Shown piece by piece: positions 37,396 to 50,719 of a DNA stretch of 64,000 nucleotides (its first letter is position 1; every line of letters starts with the position of its first letter). The notes beneath the pieces are model-generated. The model was not told where the DNA came from. It was given only the letters and a program-made list of their open reading frames with translations, and ran no database searches. The stretch lies in the NCBI RefSeq assembly GCF_000364445.2, contig NZ_CP043538.1, positions 1,371,612-1,435,611 of the forward strand, read 5' to 3'. The DNA is from Methylobacterium mesophilicum SR1.6/6. GTDB taxonomy: Bacteria > Pseudomonadota > Alphaproteobacteria > Rhizobiales > Beijerinckiaceae. Both the position numbers and the translations under genes were made by a program.

Positions 37396-38343
37396 TCACG
37401 GCGCGGCACTGCCCGTAGGTATCTCCGGAACCGCCGGAACACAAGCGAGACCGGCACGCTCGGGAGGCTCTGCCGCCTCGACGCCCGCCTCGACGCTGGC
37501 CTCGGCGCAGATCTCGCCGGCGAGGTCGTCGTAGAAGATCATCTGGCAGGCGGCCCAGAGTTCGAATTCTTCCAGCAGCGACGGATCGAGGTGCGTCAGC
37601 CGCCGGTCGCCCGTTCGGAACCATCCGGCTTCGTCCGCCTCCCGGAGGAGGTTGCCGACATGCGCGCGGGACACCCCCAGTCGGTCAGCGAGGCCGCGCA
37701 GGCTCAGCGGGAGGGGTGCTGGGGCGTCCGAAACCGCGGCCGCGTAGTGCGCGCCCACGATGGCGGTGAGCAGCGGATAGCCGCAGTCCCGGCCGGTGAG
37801 CCGGAAGATCCGCGGGAACGGATCGGTCAGCATGCCGTGGCGCAGGACGTGCGCGGCGGACCGGCAGATCAGGTCGCCGAGGCGGTCCGGATGCTCCAGC
37901 GCTCGCGCACGGCCCGGGCATCTCGCCGCGAGAAAGTCCATGGCCGCCACGAAGAGGCGTGCGGACCGTCCGATCTCGGTGACGAGCGCCGGAGTCGCCC
38001 GCAGATGCTTCACGCGTCCGTCGTCGGGATCCGTCTCGACGCCCACCAGGCGGGCCGCTTTCAGCGTGGCCACGAAGGCCGCGGTCTGGCGGGGACTGGA
38101 CCCGACCGTCGCCTGCAGGGCGGTGAGGGTCGGGCGCGGGCCGCCGTGGCGGCGCTGCGCGTAATCGTTGTGGACCAGCATGAACGAGACCAGATAGCGG
38201 CCGGCCTGATTCAACATCTTGTGGACCGGCCAGACGATCTCGGAGGGAGCGACTGCTGAATGGCAATACTCAGCTACAGAAGAGCAAAATTTTTCGTGCT
38301 TTATGATCTCTGAGGAGCGTTCGAGAATATCATGATCCGTCAT
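37396..38343 (-). CDS. Winged-helix transcriptional regulator
   Basis: This 315-residue protein holds two possible helix-turn-helix units. One is MarR-like around residues 72-115 (LTALQATVGSSPRQTAAFVA, then AARLVGVETDPDDGRVKHL). The other is Crp-like near residue 235 (LSLRGLADRLGVSRAHVGNL). The tail is acidic and Pro-rich (EASVEAGVEAAEPPERAG). No effector domain is recognised. It reads toward leuA, and its stop lies only 39 bases before the leader peptide start, but a regulatory link to leuA is not shown. The 218 bases upstream hold no gene. Confidence 0.75.
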   Translation of the reverse strand: MTDHDILERSSEIIKHEKFCSSVAEYCHSAVAPSEIVWPVHKMLNQAGRYLVSFMLVHNDYAQRRHGGPRPTLTALQATVGSSPRQTAAFVATLKAARLVGVETDPDDGRVKHLRATPALVTEIGRSARLFVAAMDFLAARCPGRARALEHPDRLGDLICRSAAHVLRHGMLTDPFPRIFRLTGRDCGYPLLTAIVGAHYAAAVSDAPAPLPLSLRGLADRLGVSRAHVGNLLREADEAGWFRTGDRRLTHLDPSLLEEFELWAACQMIFYDDLAGEICAEASVEAGVEAAEPPERAGLACVPAVPEIPTGSAAP

Positions 38344-38561
38344 GTCTGAATCATCGGGCGTGGTTCATTCGATCAGATCCGACGCGAATGGCCGTGCCCG
38401 TCGAGCGTTCTCTGCAAAGTTTGGACTCTGTGGTTAAGCAGTGCCGAGGATAAGAGGCAATTGCTTGAACCGGCACCCGGTTCGCTGCGCGTCCGCCGCG
38501 GAACAACCGCGTTCTGCAGGCCCGAACCCGGCCGGTACGGATGTCCAACGGAGCTACCGCC

Positions 38562-39278
38562 ATGTGCGATCGGCATGTGTCCTTCCTCTCGCGCCGCCGC
38601 CTGCTGTCCGCTGCGGCGGTCGGCGCCGTCGCGGCCGCTTCCGCCAAGCCCCTGTCCGCCGTAGCGGCCGACGAGGCGCCGCGCCCGAACGCCATCGGCC
38701 CGGACAGCGCGCTCGCGCGGCTGCTCGAAGGCAATGCGCGCTACGTGGCCAACGCGCCCGCCAACCGGGATTTCTCGGCCGGACGGGCCGCGCGTACCAG
38801 CGCGCAGCACCCGATCGCCTGCATCGTGGGCTGCGCCGATGCCCGGGTCGCGCCGGACTTCGTGTTCGATCAGGGGCCGGGCGACCTGTTCGTTGTCCGC
38901 GTGGCGGGCAACTTCGTGAACACCGACGGCCTCGCCAGCCTGGAATACGGCGTGCAGGTGCTGGGCGCCCCGCTGATCCTCGTGCTCGGCCACTCGGATT
39001 GCGGGGCCGTCAAGGCGACGATCGACGTCATGAAGACCGAGGCCACCCTGCCCGGCCATCTCCCGGCGCTGATCGACGCGATTCGCCCGGCGGTGGACCT
39101 CGCCGCGAAGGCGAGCGCGCGGGATCCCCTCGCCGAAGCCATCGCGCAGAACGTCCGGCACGCGGTCCGTCGCCTGGAGCAGGCCGGGCCGATCCTCGCC
39201 GAGCGGGTCGCCACTGGGCAGGTGAAGGTCGTCGGCGGCTTCTACGACATCGCCACCGGCCGGGTCCGGCTGCTCTGA
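38562..39278 (+). CDS. Beta-class carbonic anhydrase, Tat-exported
   Basis: Interconverts CO2 and bicarbonate. The 238-residue protein starts at ATG 38562, eight bases after GGAG; ATG 38541 is an alternative. A twin-arginine leader ([20 protein letters not shown]) exports it to the periplasm. Zinc ligands are Cys91 (VGCADARV, with the Asp93-Arg95 dyad), His144 and Cys147 (GHSDCGA). The dimer motif [12 protein letters not shown] is present. It stands alone between the regulator and leuB. Confidence 0.92.
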   Translation: MCDRHVSFLSRRRLLSAAAVGAVAAASAKPLSAVAADEAPRPNAIGPDSALARLLEGNARYVANAPANRDFSAGRAARTSAQHPIACIVGCADARVAPDFVFDQGPGDLFVVRVAGNFVNTDGLASLEYGVQVLGAPLILVLGHSDCGAVKATIDVMKTEATLPGHLPALIDAIRPAVDLAAKASARDPLAEAIAQNVRHAVRRLEQAGPILAERVATGQVKVVGGFYDIATGRVRLL

Positions 39279-39373
39279 CGAACGCGCGGGCGCGGGATCG
39301 GGTACCTTGCCAACGGCGGTCCGGCCTCGATAAAGCCCGCCGGCACGTCGAGACCGAACCCGCGAGACCGTCC

Positions 39374-40483
39374 ATGGCCAGCTACAAGCTCCTGCTCCTC
39401 CCCGGTGACGGGATCGGCCCGGAGGTCGCGGCCGGCATGCAGGTCGTGCTCGACACCCTCAAGGCGACCGGTCTCGCCACCTTCGAGACCGAGACCGACC
39501 TCGTCGGCGGCTGCGCCCTCGACGCCCATGGCAGCCCGCTGGCCGACGCGACCCTGGAGCGCGCCAAGGCGGCGGACGCCATCCTCCTCGGCGCCGTGGG
39601 CGGCCCGAAATGGGCCGGCGTCGCCTACGAGAACCGCCCGGAAGCCGGTCTGCTGCGCCTGCGCAAGGAACTCGACCTCTTCGCCAACCTGCGCCCGGCG
39701 ATCTGCTACCCGGCGCTGGCGGAGGCTTCGGCGCTGAAGCGCGAGCTGGTCGAGGGCCTCGACATCATGATCGTGCGCGAGCTCACCGGCGGCGTCTATT
39801 TCGGCGAGCCGAAGGAGATCACCACGCTGGAGGACGGCTCGAAGCGCGCGGTCGACACCCAGGTCTACACGACCGGTGAGATCGAGCGGATCGCCCATGT
39901 GGCCTTCGACCTCGCCGGCAAGCGTTCCGGCCGCGTCGCGTCGGCCGAGAAGCACAACGTGATGAAGTCCGGCGTCCTCTGGAAGGAGGTCGTGACGAAG
40001 GTGCACGCGGAGCATTACGCCGAGCTGCAGCTGGAGCACATCCTGGCCGACAACTGCGCCATGCAGCTCGTGCGCCGGCCGAAGCAGTTCGACGTGCTGG
40101 TCACCGACAACCTGTTCGGCGACGTCCTGTCCGACATCGCCGCCATGCTCACCGGATCGCTGGGCATGCTGCCCTCGGCCTCGCTCGGGGCGGTGGACTC
40201 GAGCGGCCTGCGCCGGGCGCTCTACGAGCCGGTCCACGGCTCGGCCCCCGACATCGCCGGCCAGGACAAGGCCAACCCGATCGCCATGATCGGTTCGCTC
40301 GCCATGTGCCTGCGCTACTCGTTCGGCCTCGGCGACGCCGCCGACGCCCTCGACGGCGCCATTACGGATGCGCTCGCGGGCGGCGCCCGCACCGCCGACA
40401 TCGCCGGTGAGGGTGCGAACCCGATGGGCACCCGCGCGATGGCGTCGGCGGTGGCGGATGCGCTGCGGGCGCGCGCCGGCTGA
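39374..40483 (+). CDS. leuB: 3-isopropylmalate dehydrogenase
   Basis: Third step of leucine synthesis: NAD-dependent oxidative decarboxylation of 3-isopropylmalate. The 369-residue protein starts [21 protein letters not shown] 39374 is chosen over longer frames that enter the carbonic anhydrase. Substrate-binding arginines lie in [14 protein letters not shown] and [12 protein letters not shown]; the metal site aspartates are in [20 protein letters not shown]. The NAD-binding [13 protein letters not shown] is complete. The gene is monocistronic here; leuA is nearby but divergent. Confidence 0.95.
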   Translation: MASYKLLLLPGDGIGPEVAAGMQVVLDTLKATGLATFETETDLVGGCALDAHGSPLADATLERAKAADAILLGAVGGPKWAGVAYENRPEAGLLRLRKELDLFANLRPAICYPALAEASALKRELVEGLDIMIVRELTGGVYFGEPKEITTLEDGSKRAVDTQVYTTGEIERIAHVAFDLAGKRSGRVASAEKHNVMKSGVLWKEVVTKVHAEHYAELQLEHILADNCAMQLVRRPKQFDVLVTDNLFGDVLSDIAAMLTGSLGMLPSASLGAVDSSGLRRALYEPVHGSAPDIAGQDKANPIAMIGSLAMCLRYSFGLGDAADALDGAITDALAGGARTADIAGEGANPMGTRAMASAVADALRARAG

Positions 40484-40596
40484 GCCACGCCGCCAGCGCG
40501 TCGATGCACCGGGATTGATCCCCACCCGCGTGTTTCGACGCATGGCGGTCGGGCCCGACCTCCGTTATGACGCGCCGATCGAGGAACGGGAGCGTC

Positions 40597-41382
40597 ATGA
40601 AGGCCGGAGACGGGGCGTCTGAGCGCGCGAGCGCGGATTTCGGCTTCGAGCGCGTGGCGCTCGACGAGAAGCAGGGGCGCGTCGACAGCGTCTTCCACTC
40701 GGTCGCCCGCCGCTACGACATCATGAACGACCTGATGTCGGCCGGGCTTCACCGGGCCTGGAAGGCGCAGCTCGTCTCGATGCTGCGGCCGCCGCAGAAC
40801 CGGGCCTTCGCGCATCTCGACGTGGCCGGCGGCACCGGCGACGTGGCGTTCCGGGTCCTGGCCGCGGGCGGCCCGCGGACCCGAGTCACGGTGCTCGACA
40901 TCAACGAGTCGATGCTGCGGGTCGGCGCGGAACGCGCGCGAGACCGCAAGATCGACGAGGTCGGCGACCGCATCGCCTTCGTGACCGGCAACGCCGAGGC
41001 GCTGCCACTGCCCGACGCCGCCTTCGACGCCTACACGATCGCCTTCGGCATCCGGAACGTGCCGCGGATCGATGCGGCGCTGGCCGAGGCGCGGCGCGTT
41101 CTGAAGCCGGGCGGCCGCTTCCTCTGCCTCGAATTCTCCGCCGTCGACGTCCCGCTGCTCGACCGGATCTACGACGCCTATTCCTTCAACGTGATCCCGC
41201 GCATCGGCGCCCGCGTGGCCGGGGACGCTGAGTCCTATCGCTATCTGGTGGAGTCGATCCGGAAGTTCCCGACGCGCGGCGCCTTCGCGGGCATGATCGA
41301 GCGCGCCGGCTTCCGCCACGTCACCGACCGGCCGCTCTCCGGTGGGATCGTGGCGATCCATTCGGGCTGGAAGGTCACCTGA
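40597..41382 (+). CDS. ubiE: Demethylmenaquinone/ubiquinone methyltransferase
   Basis: C-methylates the quinone ring in ubiquinone synthesis using S-adenosylmethionine. 261 residues; ATG 40597 with GGGAG upstream. UbiE signatures include [20 protein letters not shown] near residue 35, the SAM motif [14 protein letters not shown], and [19 protein letters not shown], followed by the [10 protein letters not shown] strand. It is followed by ubiB after a repeat, consistent with one quinone operon. Confidence 0.95.
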   Translation: MKAGDGASERASADFGFERVALDEKQGRVDSVFHSVARRYDIMNDLMSAGLHRAWKAQLVSMLRPPQNRAFAHLDVAGGTGDVAFRVLAAGGPRTRVTVLDINESMLRVGAERARDRKIDEVGDRIAFVTGNAEALPLPDAAFDAYTIAFGIRNVPRIDAALAEARRVLKPGGRFLCLEFSAVDVPLLDRIYDAYSFNVIPRIGARVAGDAESYRYLVESIRKFPTRGAFAGMIERAGFRHVTDRPLSGGIVAIHSGWKVT

Positions 41383-41404
41383 TCTTGGCCGGCAGCTTCT
41401 TCCC

Positions 41405-41507
41405 CTCCCCCTTGTGGGGAGGGGTCAGGGGTGGGGGTGTCGCAGGTGGCACCGCAACGCCCCATCCTGCACCACCCCCACCTCCGGCTCCTCCCCACAA
41501 GGGGGAG
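41405..41507. repeat. Palindromic intergenic repeat between ubiE and ubiB
   Basis: CTCCCCCTTGTGGGGAGG at 41405-41422 is exactly inverted at 41490-41507. The inner part contains TCAGGGGTGGGGGTG paired with CACCACCCCCACCT, so the whole forms one long hairpin. Such C/G-rich palindromes are dispersed in many alphaproteobacterial genomes. It may modulate ubiB expression. Confidence 0.8.
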
Positions 41508-41548
41508 GAGTGGGCCGCTATACGAATCGGCTTCGGAGCACCGGGTCC

Positions 41549-43111
41549 ATGATCAGCGCCGTCATCAACCTCGTCCGCGGCGCGAAGGTCGGCTTCGTGC
41601 TCGCCCGAGAGGGCGCATTGGCCTTCGCCGATCCCTCGGAGCTGCCGCCGCACCTGCGCCTCGCCCTGCGGATCGGGCGGTCCCTCGAGCGGCCGGGCCT
41701 CGATGACGGCGCCGCCCGGCTGTCGGCGGCCATGACCCGCCTCGGCCCGTCCTACGTCAAGTTCGGCCAGTTCCTCGCGACGCGCCCCGACATCGTCGGC
41801 ATGCGGGCGGCCTTCGACCTGGAGAAGCTGCAGGACCGGGTGCCGCCCTTTCCGCAGGAGGTCGCCCTGCGCACCGTCGAGGCTGCCTTCGGCAAGCCCG
41901 TGAGCGCGCTGTTCGTCTCGTTCAGCGAGCCGATCGCCGCCGCCTCCATCGCGCAGGTCCACAAGGCGGTCGTGCAGGATCCGGACGGCACGCAGCGCGC
42001 GCTGGCCGTGAAGGTGATGCGGCCCGGCGTCCGTGAGCGCTTCATGCGCGACCTCGAGGTCATGCGCTTCATGGCCCGGGTGGTCAACGCGCTGTCCCCG
42101 CATGCCGAGCGGCTCCGGCCCCGCGAGGTGGTGGAGATCCTCGCCCGCTCCGTGATGATGGAGATGGACTTCCGCCTGGAGGCGGCGGCCGCCTCCGAAC
42201 TCGCGGAGAACACCAAGAACGATGCCGACTTCCGGGTCCCGAGACCCGAATGGGAGTTGACCGCCCGCGAGGTTCTCTCCGCGGAGTGGATCGAGGGGAC
42301 GCGTCTCCACAGCGCGGCGGAACTCGCCGCCCAGGGGCACGATCCCGAGACGATCGGGCGGACGGTGATCCAGAGCTTCCTGCGACAGGCGATCCGCGAC
42401 GGCTTCTTCCACGCCGACATGCACCAGGGGAACCTGCTGGTCGACGCCGAGGGCCGGCTGGTGGCGGTGGATTTCGGCATCATGGGCCGGCTCGGGCCGA
42501 ACGAGCGCCGGTTCCTCGCCGAGATCCTGCTCGGCTTCATCCTGCGCGATTACCGCCGGGTGGCGAAGGTCCATTTCGAGGCGGGCTACGTGCCGGCCCA
42601 CCACTCCGTGGAGGATTTCGCGCAGGCGATCCGGGCGATCGGCGAGCCGATCCACCAGCGCCGGGCCGACGAGATCTCCATGGCCAAGGTACTCACGCTC
42701 CTGTTCGACGTCACGGCCCTGTTCGACATGAGCACCCGGACCGAACTGGTGATGCTCCAGAAGACCATGGTGGTGGTCGAGGGCGTGGCGCGCTCGCTCG
42801 ATCCGCGCCTGGACATGTGGACCACGGCCGAGCCGGTGGTGCGCGCCTGGATCGCCCGGAACATGGGGCCGGTGGGCCGGGCCCAGAGCGGCCTGGAGGC
42901 CCTGCGGGTGGTCTCCGACGTGGTCGGCGACATCCCCGATCTCGCGATGCGGCTGAAGCGCGTGCTGGTGCGCCTCGACGAGAGCGGCACCGGCGATGCG
43001 CGACGTCTGGAGCGGTTCGCCCGCAACGAGCGCTACCGGGCGATCTGGTCGACGCTCGCCCTGTGGGGCATCGCCATCGGCGCCTTGATGATGGCGTTCC
43101 GAGGGCTCTGA
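41549..43111 (+). CDS. ubiB: UbiB-family (ABC1/ADCK) atypical kinase
   Basis: Needed for ubiquinone synthesis; the protein has an atypical kinase fold. 520 residues; ATG 41549 (MISAVINLVRGAKVGFVLAR). The KxGQ motif is in YVKFGQFLATRPDIVG near residue 70, the Ala-rich loop in AAASIAQVHKA, lysine in ALAVKVMRPGV, and the DFG-like site in AVDFGIMGRLG. Two C-terminal helices anchor it in the membrane (AIWSTLALWGIAIGALMMAF). It follows ubiE. Confidence 0.94.
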   Translation: MISAVINLVRGAKVGFVLAREGALAFADPSELPPHLRLALRIGRSLERPGLDDGAARLSAAMTRLGPSYVKFGQFLATRPDIVGMRAAFDLEKLQDRVPPFPQEVALRTVEAAFGKPVSALFVSFSEPIAAASIAQVHKAVVQDPDGTQRALAVKVMRPGVRERFMRDLEVMRFMARVVNALSPHAERLRPREVVEILARSVMMEMDFRLEAAAASELAENTKNDADFRVPRPEWELTAREVLSAEWIEGTRLHSAAELAAQGHDPETIGRTVIQSFLRQAIRDGFFHADMHQGNLLVDAEGRLVAVDFGIMGRLGPNERRFLAEILLGFILRDYRRVAKVHFEAGYVPAHHSVEDFAQAIRAIGEPIHQRRADEISMAKVLTLLFDVTALFDMSTRTELVMLQKTMVVVEGVARSLDPRLDMWTTAEPVVRAWIARNMGPVGRAQSGLEALRVVSDVVGDIPDLAMRLKRVLVRLDESGTGDARRLERFARNERYRAIWSTLALWGIAIGALMMAFRGL

Positions 43112-43159
43112 CACCGCCTTCGGCCAACGATCCTGGAACCGCCGTCTTCGCGGGCGGGT

Positions 43160-46107
<2,948 letters not shown>

Positions 46108-46111
<4 letters not shown>

Positions 46112-47340
46112 GTTTCCACCAGCCCGGTGCTGGCGCCGGACGCCTCGGAATCCGGCCGGCCATGCGGCAGGGCGAGGTACTCCCGGGAGCGCATCTCGAT
46201 CAGCCGCGAGACGGTCCGGTCGAACTCGAAGGCCTCGCGGCCCGTCTGCGCGGTGTAGAGATCCTGTGCCTCGGCCGCCGCCGAGGCGACCAGCTTCACG
46301 TGCCGGTCGTAGAGCGTGTCGACCAGGGTGATGAACCGCTTGGCCTCGTTCCGGTCGGCCTCGTGCATCACCGGGATGCCGTCGAGGATCAGCGTGTGGA
46401 AGGCGCGGGCCAGTGCCATGTAGTCGGAGGCGCCGAGCGGCTTGCGGCACAGATCGTCGAAAGCGAACCGGGCGACGCCGCTCGCCTCCTCGGGGATGTC
46501 CACGTCCCGGCCGTGGACCTTGATGGTCGCGGACCGGCCCCGCGCCCTGCCGGTCAGCCCCTTGAACGCGGCGTCGAGGGCCGCGCGGGCACCGTCGTCG
46601 GCCGGCACGTGGTACACGGCCGCGCCGCCGAGCTTCTCCAGGCGGAAGTCGGTCCGCGCATCGAGGCGGATGACCTCGACCCGCTCCTTCAGCGTCGCGA
46701 CGAAGGGGAGGAACAGCGCCCGGTTCAGGCCGCCCTCGTAGAGGCGGTCCGGCTCGACGTTGGAGGTCGCCACCACGGTGACGCCGCGGCGGAACAGGTG
46801 GCCGAACAGACGGCCCAGGATCATCGCGTCGGCGATATCGGTGACGGTGAACTCGTCGAAGCACAGCAGGGTCGCCTCGTCGGCGAGCTGGTCGGCCACC
46901 GGGCCGATCGGGTCGTCGCCCTTGACCGTGCCCGCCTTGAGCGCCTGCCGGTAGGCGTGGATGCGCTCGTGCGCATCGGCCAGGAATCCGTGGAAGTGGA
47001 CCCGCCGCTTCGGCTCCGGGGCCGCCTCGTGGAACAGGTCCATCAGCATGGTCTTGCCGCGCCCGACCGAGCCCCAGATGTAGAGGCCCCTGGGCGGCTC
47101 CGCCTCGTCCTTGCGGCGGAACAGCCAGCCGAGGGCGCTGGTCTTGCTGGCGCGCTTCTGGCGCTGGAGATCCTGGATCAGCCGGTCGAGGGCGCGCACC
47201 AGCCGCGTCTGCGCGGGATCGCGCTCGATGGATCCGCCGGAGACCAGCGCCTCGTAGCGCTCGTGGACAGGGCCGGGCGAGACCGCGCTGGCCCGGGCCT
47301 CCGGCGAGGGGGCGTGATGCTTGCCGGATCTCTCGTTCAC
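46108..47340 (-). CDS. zapE: Cell division ATPase ZapE (AFG1 family)
   Basis: This 410-residue AAA+-type ATPase has Walker A in YIWGSVGRGKTMLMDLF, Walker B in LLCFDEFTVTDIADAMI and sensor region VTVVATSNVEPDRLYEGGLN, diagnostic of ZapE/AFG1. GTG 47340 (NERSGKHHAPSPEA) is preferred, with GAGGGA about eight bases upstream; longer frames reach 47535 but lose family similarity. It overlaps the kinase start by four bases, so they should be cotranscribed. The 290 bases upstream contain no gene. Confidence 0.92.
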
Positions 47341-47631
47341 GCCGCCGGTCCCTCGCAGCTTCCCGCGGCGCCCGACCGGCACCGTTTCCCGTGTCGGCGC
47401 CGCGACCCGGATCCCAACCCTGTGACGCGCAAGCTCGGCCCGAATCAAGTCTGGCGCCGAACAGCGGCGCGGAAGCGTCCCATCGCCGTCGCGCATGGCA
47501 GGTACGTTCGAGGACCCTTCGCAGTCCTGCTGCATTGCACAATGGGGAGGAAGCTGCCAAACCGGCGGCGTCTCTGGGGAGGAACGTCCGGATCACCCAG
47601 CGCGGCTGCGCGCTCAGACCGGAGACCCACC

Positions 47632-48225
47632 ATGGCCGTTCAAGCGCGAGACGTGCCGGCCCACAGCATCCGGCGCCTCTGGCCGGCCGACCGCATCGCG
47701 GTCCTCGACTATTTCCTGCGGCTGGACCCCGAAACCCGGGCGAGCCGCTTCATGGGCAACGTCAGCGAGGCCGGCGTGCGGGCCTATGCCGCGCATGCGG
47801 TCACCGCCGAGGGCGTCCTGTACGGCGCCTTCGTGGACGGTGTGCTGCGCGGGCTCGGCGAACTCCGGCCGATGGGGGCCTGCCGTTCGCCTTACACCCT
47901 CGGCCCGGCTGCGGAGGCAGCCTTCGCCGTGGAGGCGGCCTTTCGGCGTCGGGGGATCGGTGCGGACCTGTTCGCGCGGATCGCCCGCTCGGCCCGGCAC
48001 CGCGGCGTCGTGGATCTGCACGTGCGCTGCCTCTCGGGCAACGGCCCGATGCTGCGGCTCGCGGCGAAGCAGGGGGCGGCGCTCCAGCACGCCGGCAGCG
48101 AAGTCGAGGGCGCCCTGCACCTCGCGCGGCCGACGCCGTTCTCGCTCTGGTACGAGGGCATCGCGGAGGCCTTCGACTTCTCCGTGGCGGTGAGCTTCCC
48201 GACGCGGGGCGGCGCGCCGGCCTGA
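47632..48225 (+). CDS. GNAT family N-acetyltransferase
   Basis: This 197-residue protein starts at ATG 47632, with GGAG eight bases upstream. The acetyl-CoA-binding segment is AVEAAFRRRGIGADLFARIA near residues 103-122 (RRxGIG pattern), preceded by the VLYGAFVDGVLRGLGELRP strand pair. Substrate unknown. It is convergent with the ComF-like gene 10 bp away. Confidence 0.84.
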   Translation: MAVQARDVPAHSIRRLWPADRIAVLDYFLRLDPETRASRFMGNVSEAGVRAYAAHAVTAEGVLYGAFVDGVLRGLGELRPMGACRSPYTLGPAAEAAFAVEAAFRRRGIGADLFARIARSARHRGVVDLHVRCLSGNGPMLRLAAKQGAALQHAGSEVEGALHLARPTPFSLWYEGIAEAFDFSVAVSFPTRGGAPA

Positions 48226-48235
48226 CCCGGGACGA

Positions 48236-48997
48236 TCACCCGGCGGTATCGCCCACCAGCGCGAAGGTCAGGAGATCGACGGAGGCCGCCCCGGCGCGCA
48301 GCAGCGCCCGGGCGGCGGCGTTGCCGGTGGCCCCGGTGGTCGTCACGTCGTCGATCAGCAGGATTCGCCTGCCGCTGAGCCGATGCGCCTCGGCGGGAAT
48401 CACCCGGAACGCGCCGCTGAGGTTCTCGGCACGCGCCGCTCGGCTGAGACCGACCTGCGGACGGGTCGCGCGCACGCGCACCAGGGCGGTCGGCACGCAG
48501 GCGCGGCCGGTGTCGCGGGCGATGATCGTCGCAAGGAGCGCCGCCTGGTTGAAGCGACGGCGCCACAGGCGCCCGCGATGGAGGGGGACCGGAACGAGAC
48601 AGTCGGCCTCGGCGATCAGGGCTCGCCCGCTCGCCGCCATCATCCGCGCCATCACGCCGGCGAGGTCGAGGCGGTCCTCGTATTTCAGCCGGTGGACCAG
48701 CCGGCGGGCGGCGCCGTCATAGAGGGCGACGGCGCGACCCCGACCGTAGGCCGGCGGCTCGGCGATGGCCCGGGGCGACAGCAGCGGCCCGACACCCAGG
48801 TCCGCGGCGAACGGAGTGCCGTAGCGTTGGCAGACCGGCTCCTCGATCAGGCGCAGGCCCGACCAGCAGATCGGGCACAGGGCGCCGGGATCGGCGACCG
48901 CACCGCCGCAGCCCGCGCAGCTCGGCGGATAGATCAGCGCGAGAAGCCCGCGCGGCACGCTGCGCAGGGTCGCGGCGACGGCGCGAGCCGCCGTCAC
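48236..48997 (-). CDS. ComF family protein (phosphoribosyltransferase-like)
   Basis: This 253-residue protein resembles ComF/GntX. An N-terminal zinc-finger-like part has CAGCGG and CPICWSGL (four cysteines), then VPVPLHRGRLWRRRFNQAAL, and a phosphoribosyltransferase loop RILLIDDVTTTGATGNAAA. GTG 48997 was chosen because longer frames run through the small secreted protein encoded at 49026-49262; the start is uncertain. Related proteins are linked to DNA uptake or gluconate use; no partner is adjacent. Confidence 0.85.
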   Translation of the reverse strand: MTAARAVAATLRSVPRGLLALIYPPSCAGCGGAVADPGALCPICWSGLRLIEEPVCQRYGTPFAADLGVGPLLSPRAIAEPPAYGRGRAVALYDGAARRLVHRLKYEDRLDLAGVMARMMAASGRALIAEADCLVPVPLHRGRLWRRRFNQAALLATIIARDTGRACVPTALVRVRATRPQVGLSRAARAENLSGAFRVIPAEAHRLSGRRILLIDDVTTTGATGNAAARALLRAGAASVDLLTFALVGDTAG

Positions 48998-49025
48998 CGG
49001 GGCGGGGACGCCGTCCGCTCGTGGC

Positions 49026-49262
49026 TCAGCGGGCCGAGACGGGACGGGCCTGCGAATCCATCCGCTCCTGGCGGGCGCGGGCATTGGCCCGGTGGCGCCC
49101 GATGGCGCAGCCGGCCGCGGCTCCCACAAGGCCGTGGTGGCCGGCATAGTGGCCGGCGATGCCGCCGACGATGGCGCCCTTGATGCAGCCCTTCGCCTCG
49201 GCGCCGCCCGCGGCGGTGAGGGCGGCAACGGCCAGGGCAGCGCCGAACAACATGCGCTTCAT
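49026..49262 (-). CDS. Small secreted glycine-zipper protein
   Basis: This 78-residue product has a clean signal peptide (MKRMLFGAALAVAALTAAGG). The mature part GCIKGAIVGGIAGHYAGHHG has a Gly-zipper pattern (GxxxG) with a cysteine pair, then a basic tail. This resembles YMGG-like small periplasmic proteins of unknown role. It is upstream of the ComF gene on the same strand. Confidence 0.75.
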   Translation of the reverse strand: MKRMLFGAALAVAALTAAGGAEAKGCIKGAIVGGIAGHYAGHHGLVGAAAGCAIGRHRANARARQERMDSQARPVSAR

Positions 49263-49442
49263 GGTGGGTGCTCCAGATCAATCTCGGCCGTAGGACCAGT
49301 TGCAGCAGGAACAGCGACGCTGCCGAGTCGTTCCATGATTTTAGGCGGGCTCACGCGTCCGTGCGCGCGGCGTCTCGCGAGCGCGCGGTTTCTCCACCAG
49401 TGATGCTGGCGGTGGCCTGTCGGGAATGCCATCTCCAGCGCG

Positions 49443-50333
49443 ATGGACGCACCGGCCACCCTGTTCGACACCGCCCTCGCCCGCCACCGCCTCGCCCGCG
49501 CCGAACGCGGCGGCTTCGCCGGGTTCCTGCTCGACAGGCTCGCCGAGGACCTCGACGACCGGCTGGGTGCCGTGCTGCGCAGCTTCCCGACGGTGGTCGA
49601 TCTCGCCACCCCGACGGCGGCCGCCGCGCGCCGGCTCGCCGCCCGCTATCCCGACGCTAGGCATCTCCGGCTCGCGCCCCTGCCAGGCCCCGAGGGCGGC
49701 CTGATCGTCGGCGATCCGGAGCTGTTGCCCCTCGCCCCCGGCAGCCTCGACCTGGCGGTGTCTTTGCTCGCCCTCCACGCCGTCAACGACCTGCCGGGGA
49801 CCCTGATCCAGCTGCGGCGTGCGCTCCGGCCGGACGGCCTGTTCATCGGATGCCTGCTCGGCGGTGCCAGCCTCACGGAATTGCGCCAGAGCTTCGGCCA
49901 GGCCGAGAGCGAGGTCGAGGGCGGCATCAGCCCACGGGTCGCGCCCTTCGCCGCCGTCCGCGAGGCCGGAGCCCTCCTGCAGCGGGCCGGATTCGCGCTC
50001 CCGGTCGCCGACACCGACACGCTCACGGTCCGCTACGCCGACCCCTTCGGGCTCATGCGCGACCTGCGCGCCATGGGCATGACCAACGTCCTCACCGAGC
50101 GCCGCCGCACACCCCTGCGCCGGACGACGCTCCTGCGCGCCGCGGAGATCTACGCCGAGCGGTTCTCCGATCCGGACGGGCGTGTGCGGGCGACGTTCGA
50201 GGTGCTGTGGCTCTCGGGGTGGGTGCCGCATGAGAGTCAGCAGAAGCCGCTCAGGCCCGGGAGCGCGCAGGCGCGGCTCGCCGACGCCCTCGGGACGGTG
50301 GAATTGAAGCCCGAGAGCGGAGGAACGCCATGA
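49443..50333 (+). CDS. SAM-dependent methyltransferase fold protein (NDUFAF5-like)
   Basis: This 296-residue protein has a class I methyltransferase core. LFDTALARHRLARAERG lies at the N-terminus, and LPLAPGSLDLAVSLLALHAV near residues 100-115 is typical of the BioC/NDUFAF5 group, followed by ALRPDGLFIGCLLGGASLTEL. The strand that would carry the SAM glycine motif (TVVDLATPTAAAA) is not the usual GxGxG. NDUFAF5 relatives help complex I assembly. Its stop overlaps the next gene (ATGA). Confidence 0.85.
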   Translation: MDAPATLFDTALARHRLARAERGGFAGFLLDRLAEDLDDRLGAVLRSFPTVVDLATPTAAAARRLAARYPDARHLRLAPLPGPEGGLIVGDPELLPLAPGSLDLAVSLLALHAVNDLPGTLIQLRRALRPDGLFIGCLLGGASLTELRQSFGQAESEVEGGISPRVAPFAAVREAGALLQRAGFALPVADTDTLTVRYADPFGLMRDLRAMGMTNVLTERRRTPLRRTTLLRAAEIYAERFSDPDGRVRATFEVLWLSGWVPHESQQKPLRPGSAQARLADALGTVELKPESGGTP

Positions 50334-50692
50334 AGCTGCCCGGACCGGACCATCCCATCACCATCACCCCCGAAAAGCGGCGCGTCCGCGTGCTCGTCGC
50401 CGGCGTGGCGGTCGCCGACACGCGCAACGCCCTGCGCCTCGAGGAGGGCCGGTATCCGGCGGTGTTCTACGTGCCGCGGGCGGATATCCGGGCGGAGAGC
50501 TTCGTCGCGTCGGCACGGAGCAGCCACTGCCCCTACAAGGGTGATGCCCGCTATTTCGACCTTGCGGTCGGCGCGACCCGTCGCCCAGACGCCGTGTGGA
50601 GCTACGAGGACCCGTACCCGGCCGTCGCGGACATTCGGGATCACGTGGCGTTCTATCCGGACCGCGTCGACGCCATCGAGGTCACGGATTGA
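50330..50692 (+). CDS. DUF427 domain-containing protein
   Basis: This 120-residue protein of the DUF427 family has RVRVLVAGVAVADTRNALRL near residues 16-35, VFYVPRADI, then HCPYKGDARYFDL, and a closing VAFYPDRVDAIEV. The fold is a small beta barrel of unknown function. It starts inside the preceding methyltransferase stop, so the two are translationally coupled. Confidence 0.88.
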   Translation: MKLPGPDHPITITPEKRRVRVLVAGVAVADTRNALRLEEGRYPAVFYVPRADIRAESFVASARSSHCPYKGDARYFDLAVGATRRPDAVWSYEDPYPAVADIRDHVAFYPDRVDAIEVTD

Positions 50693-50719
50693 GGAAGGAT
50701 CGGGCGCTGGAGCGGAGCC

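Noticed and set aside
38441..39373. Upstream extension of the leuB frame
   Set aside because: It runs through the carbonic anhydrase gene in another frame; leuB starts normally at ATG 39374.
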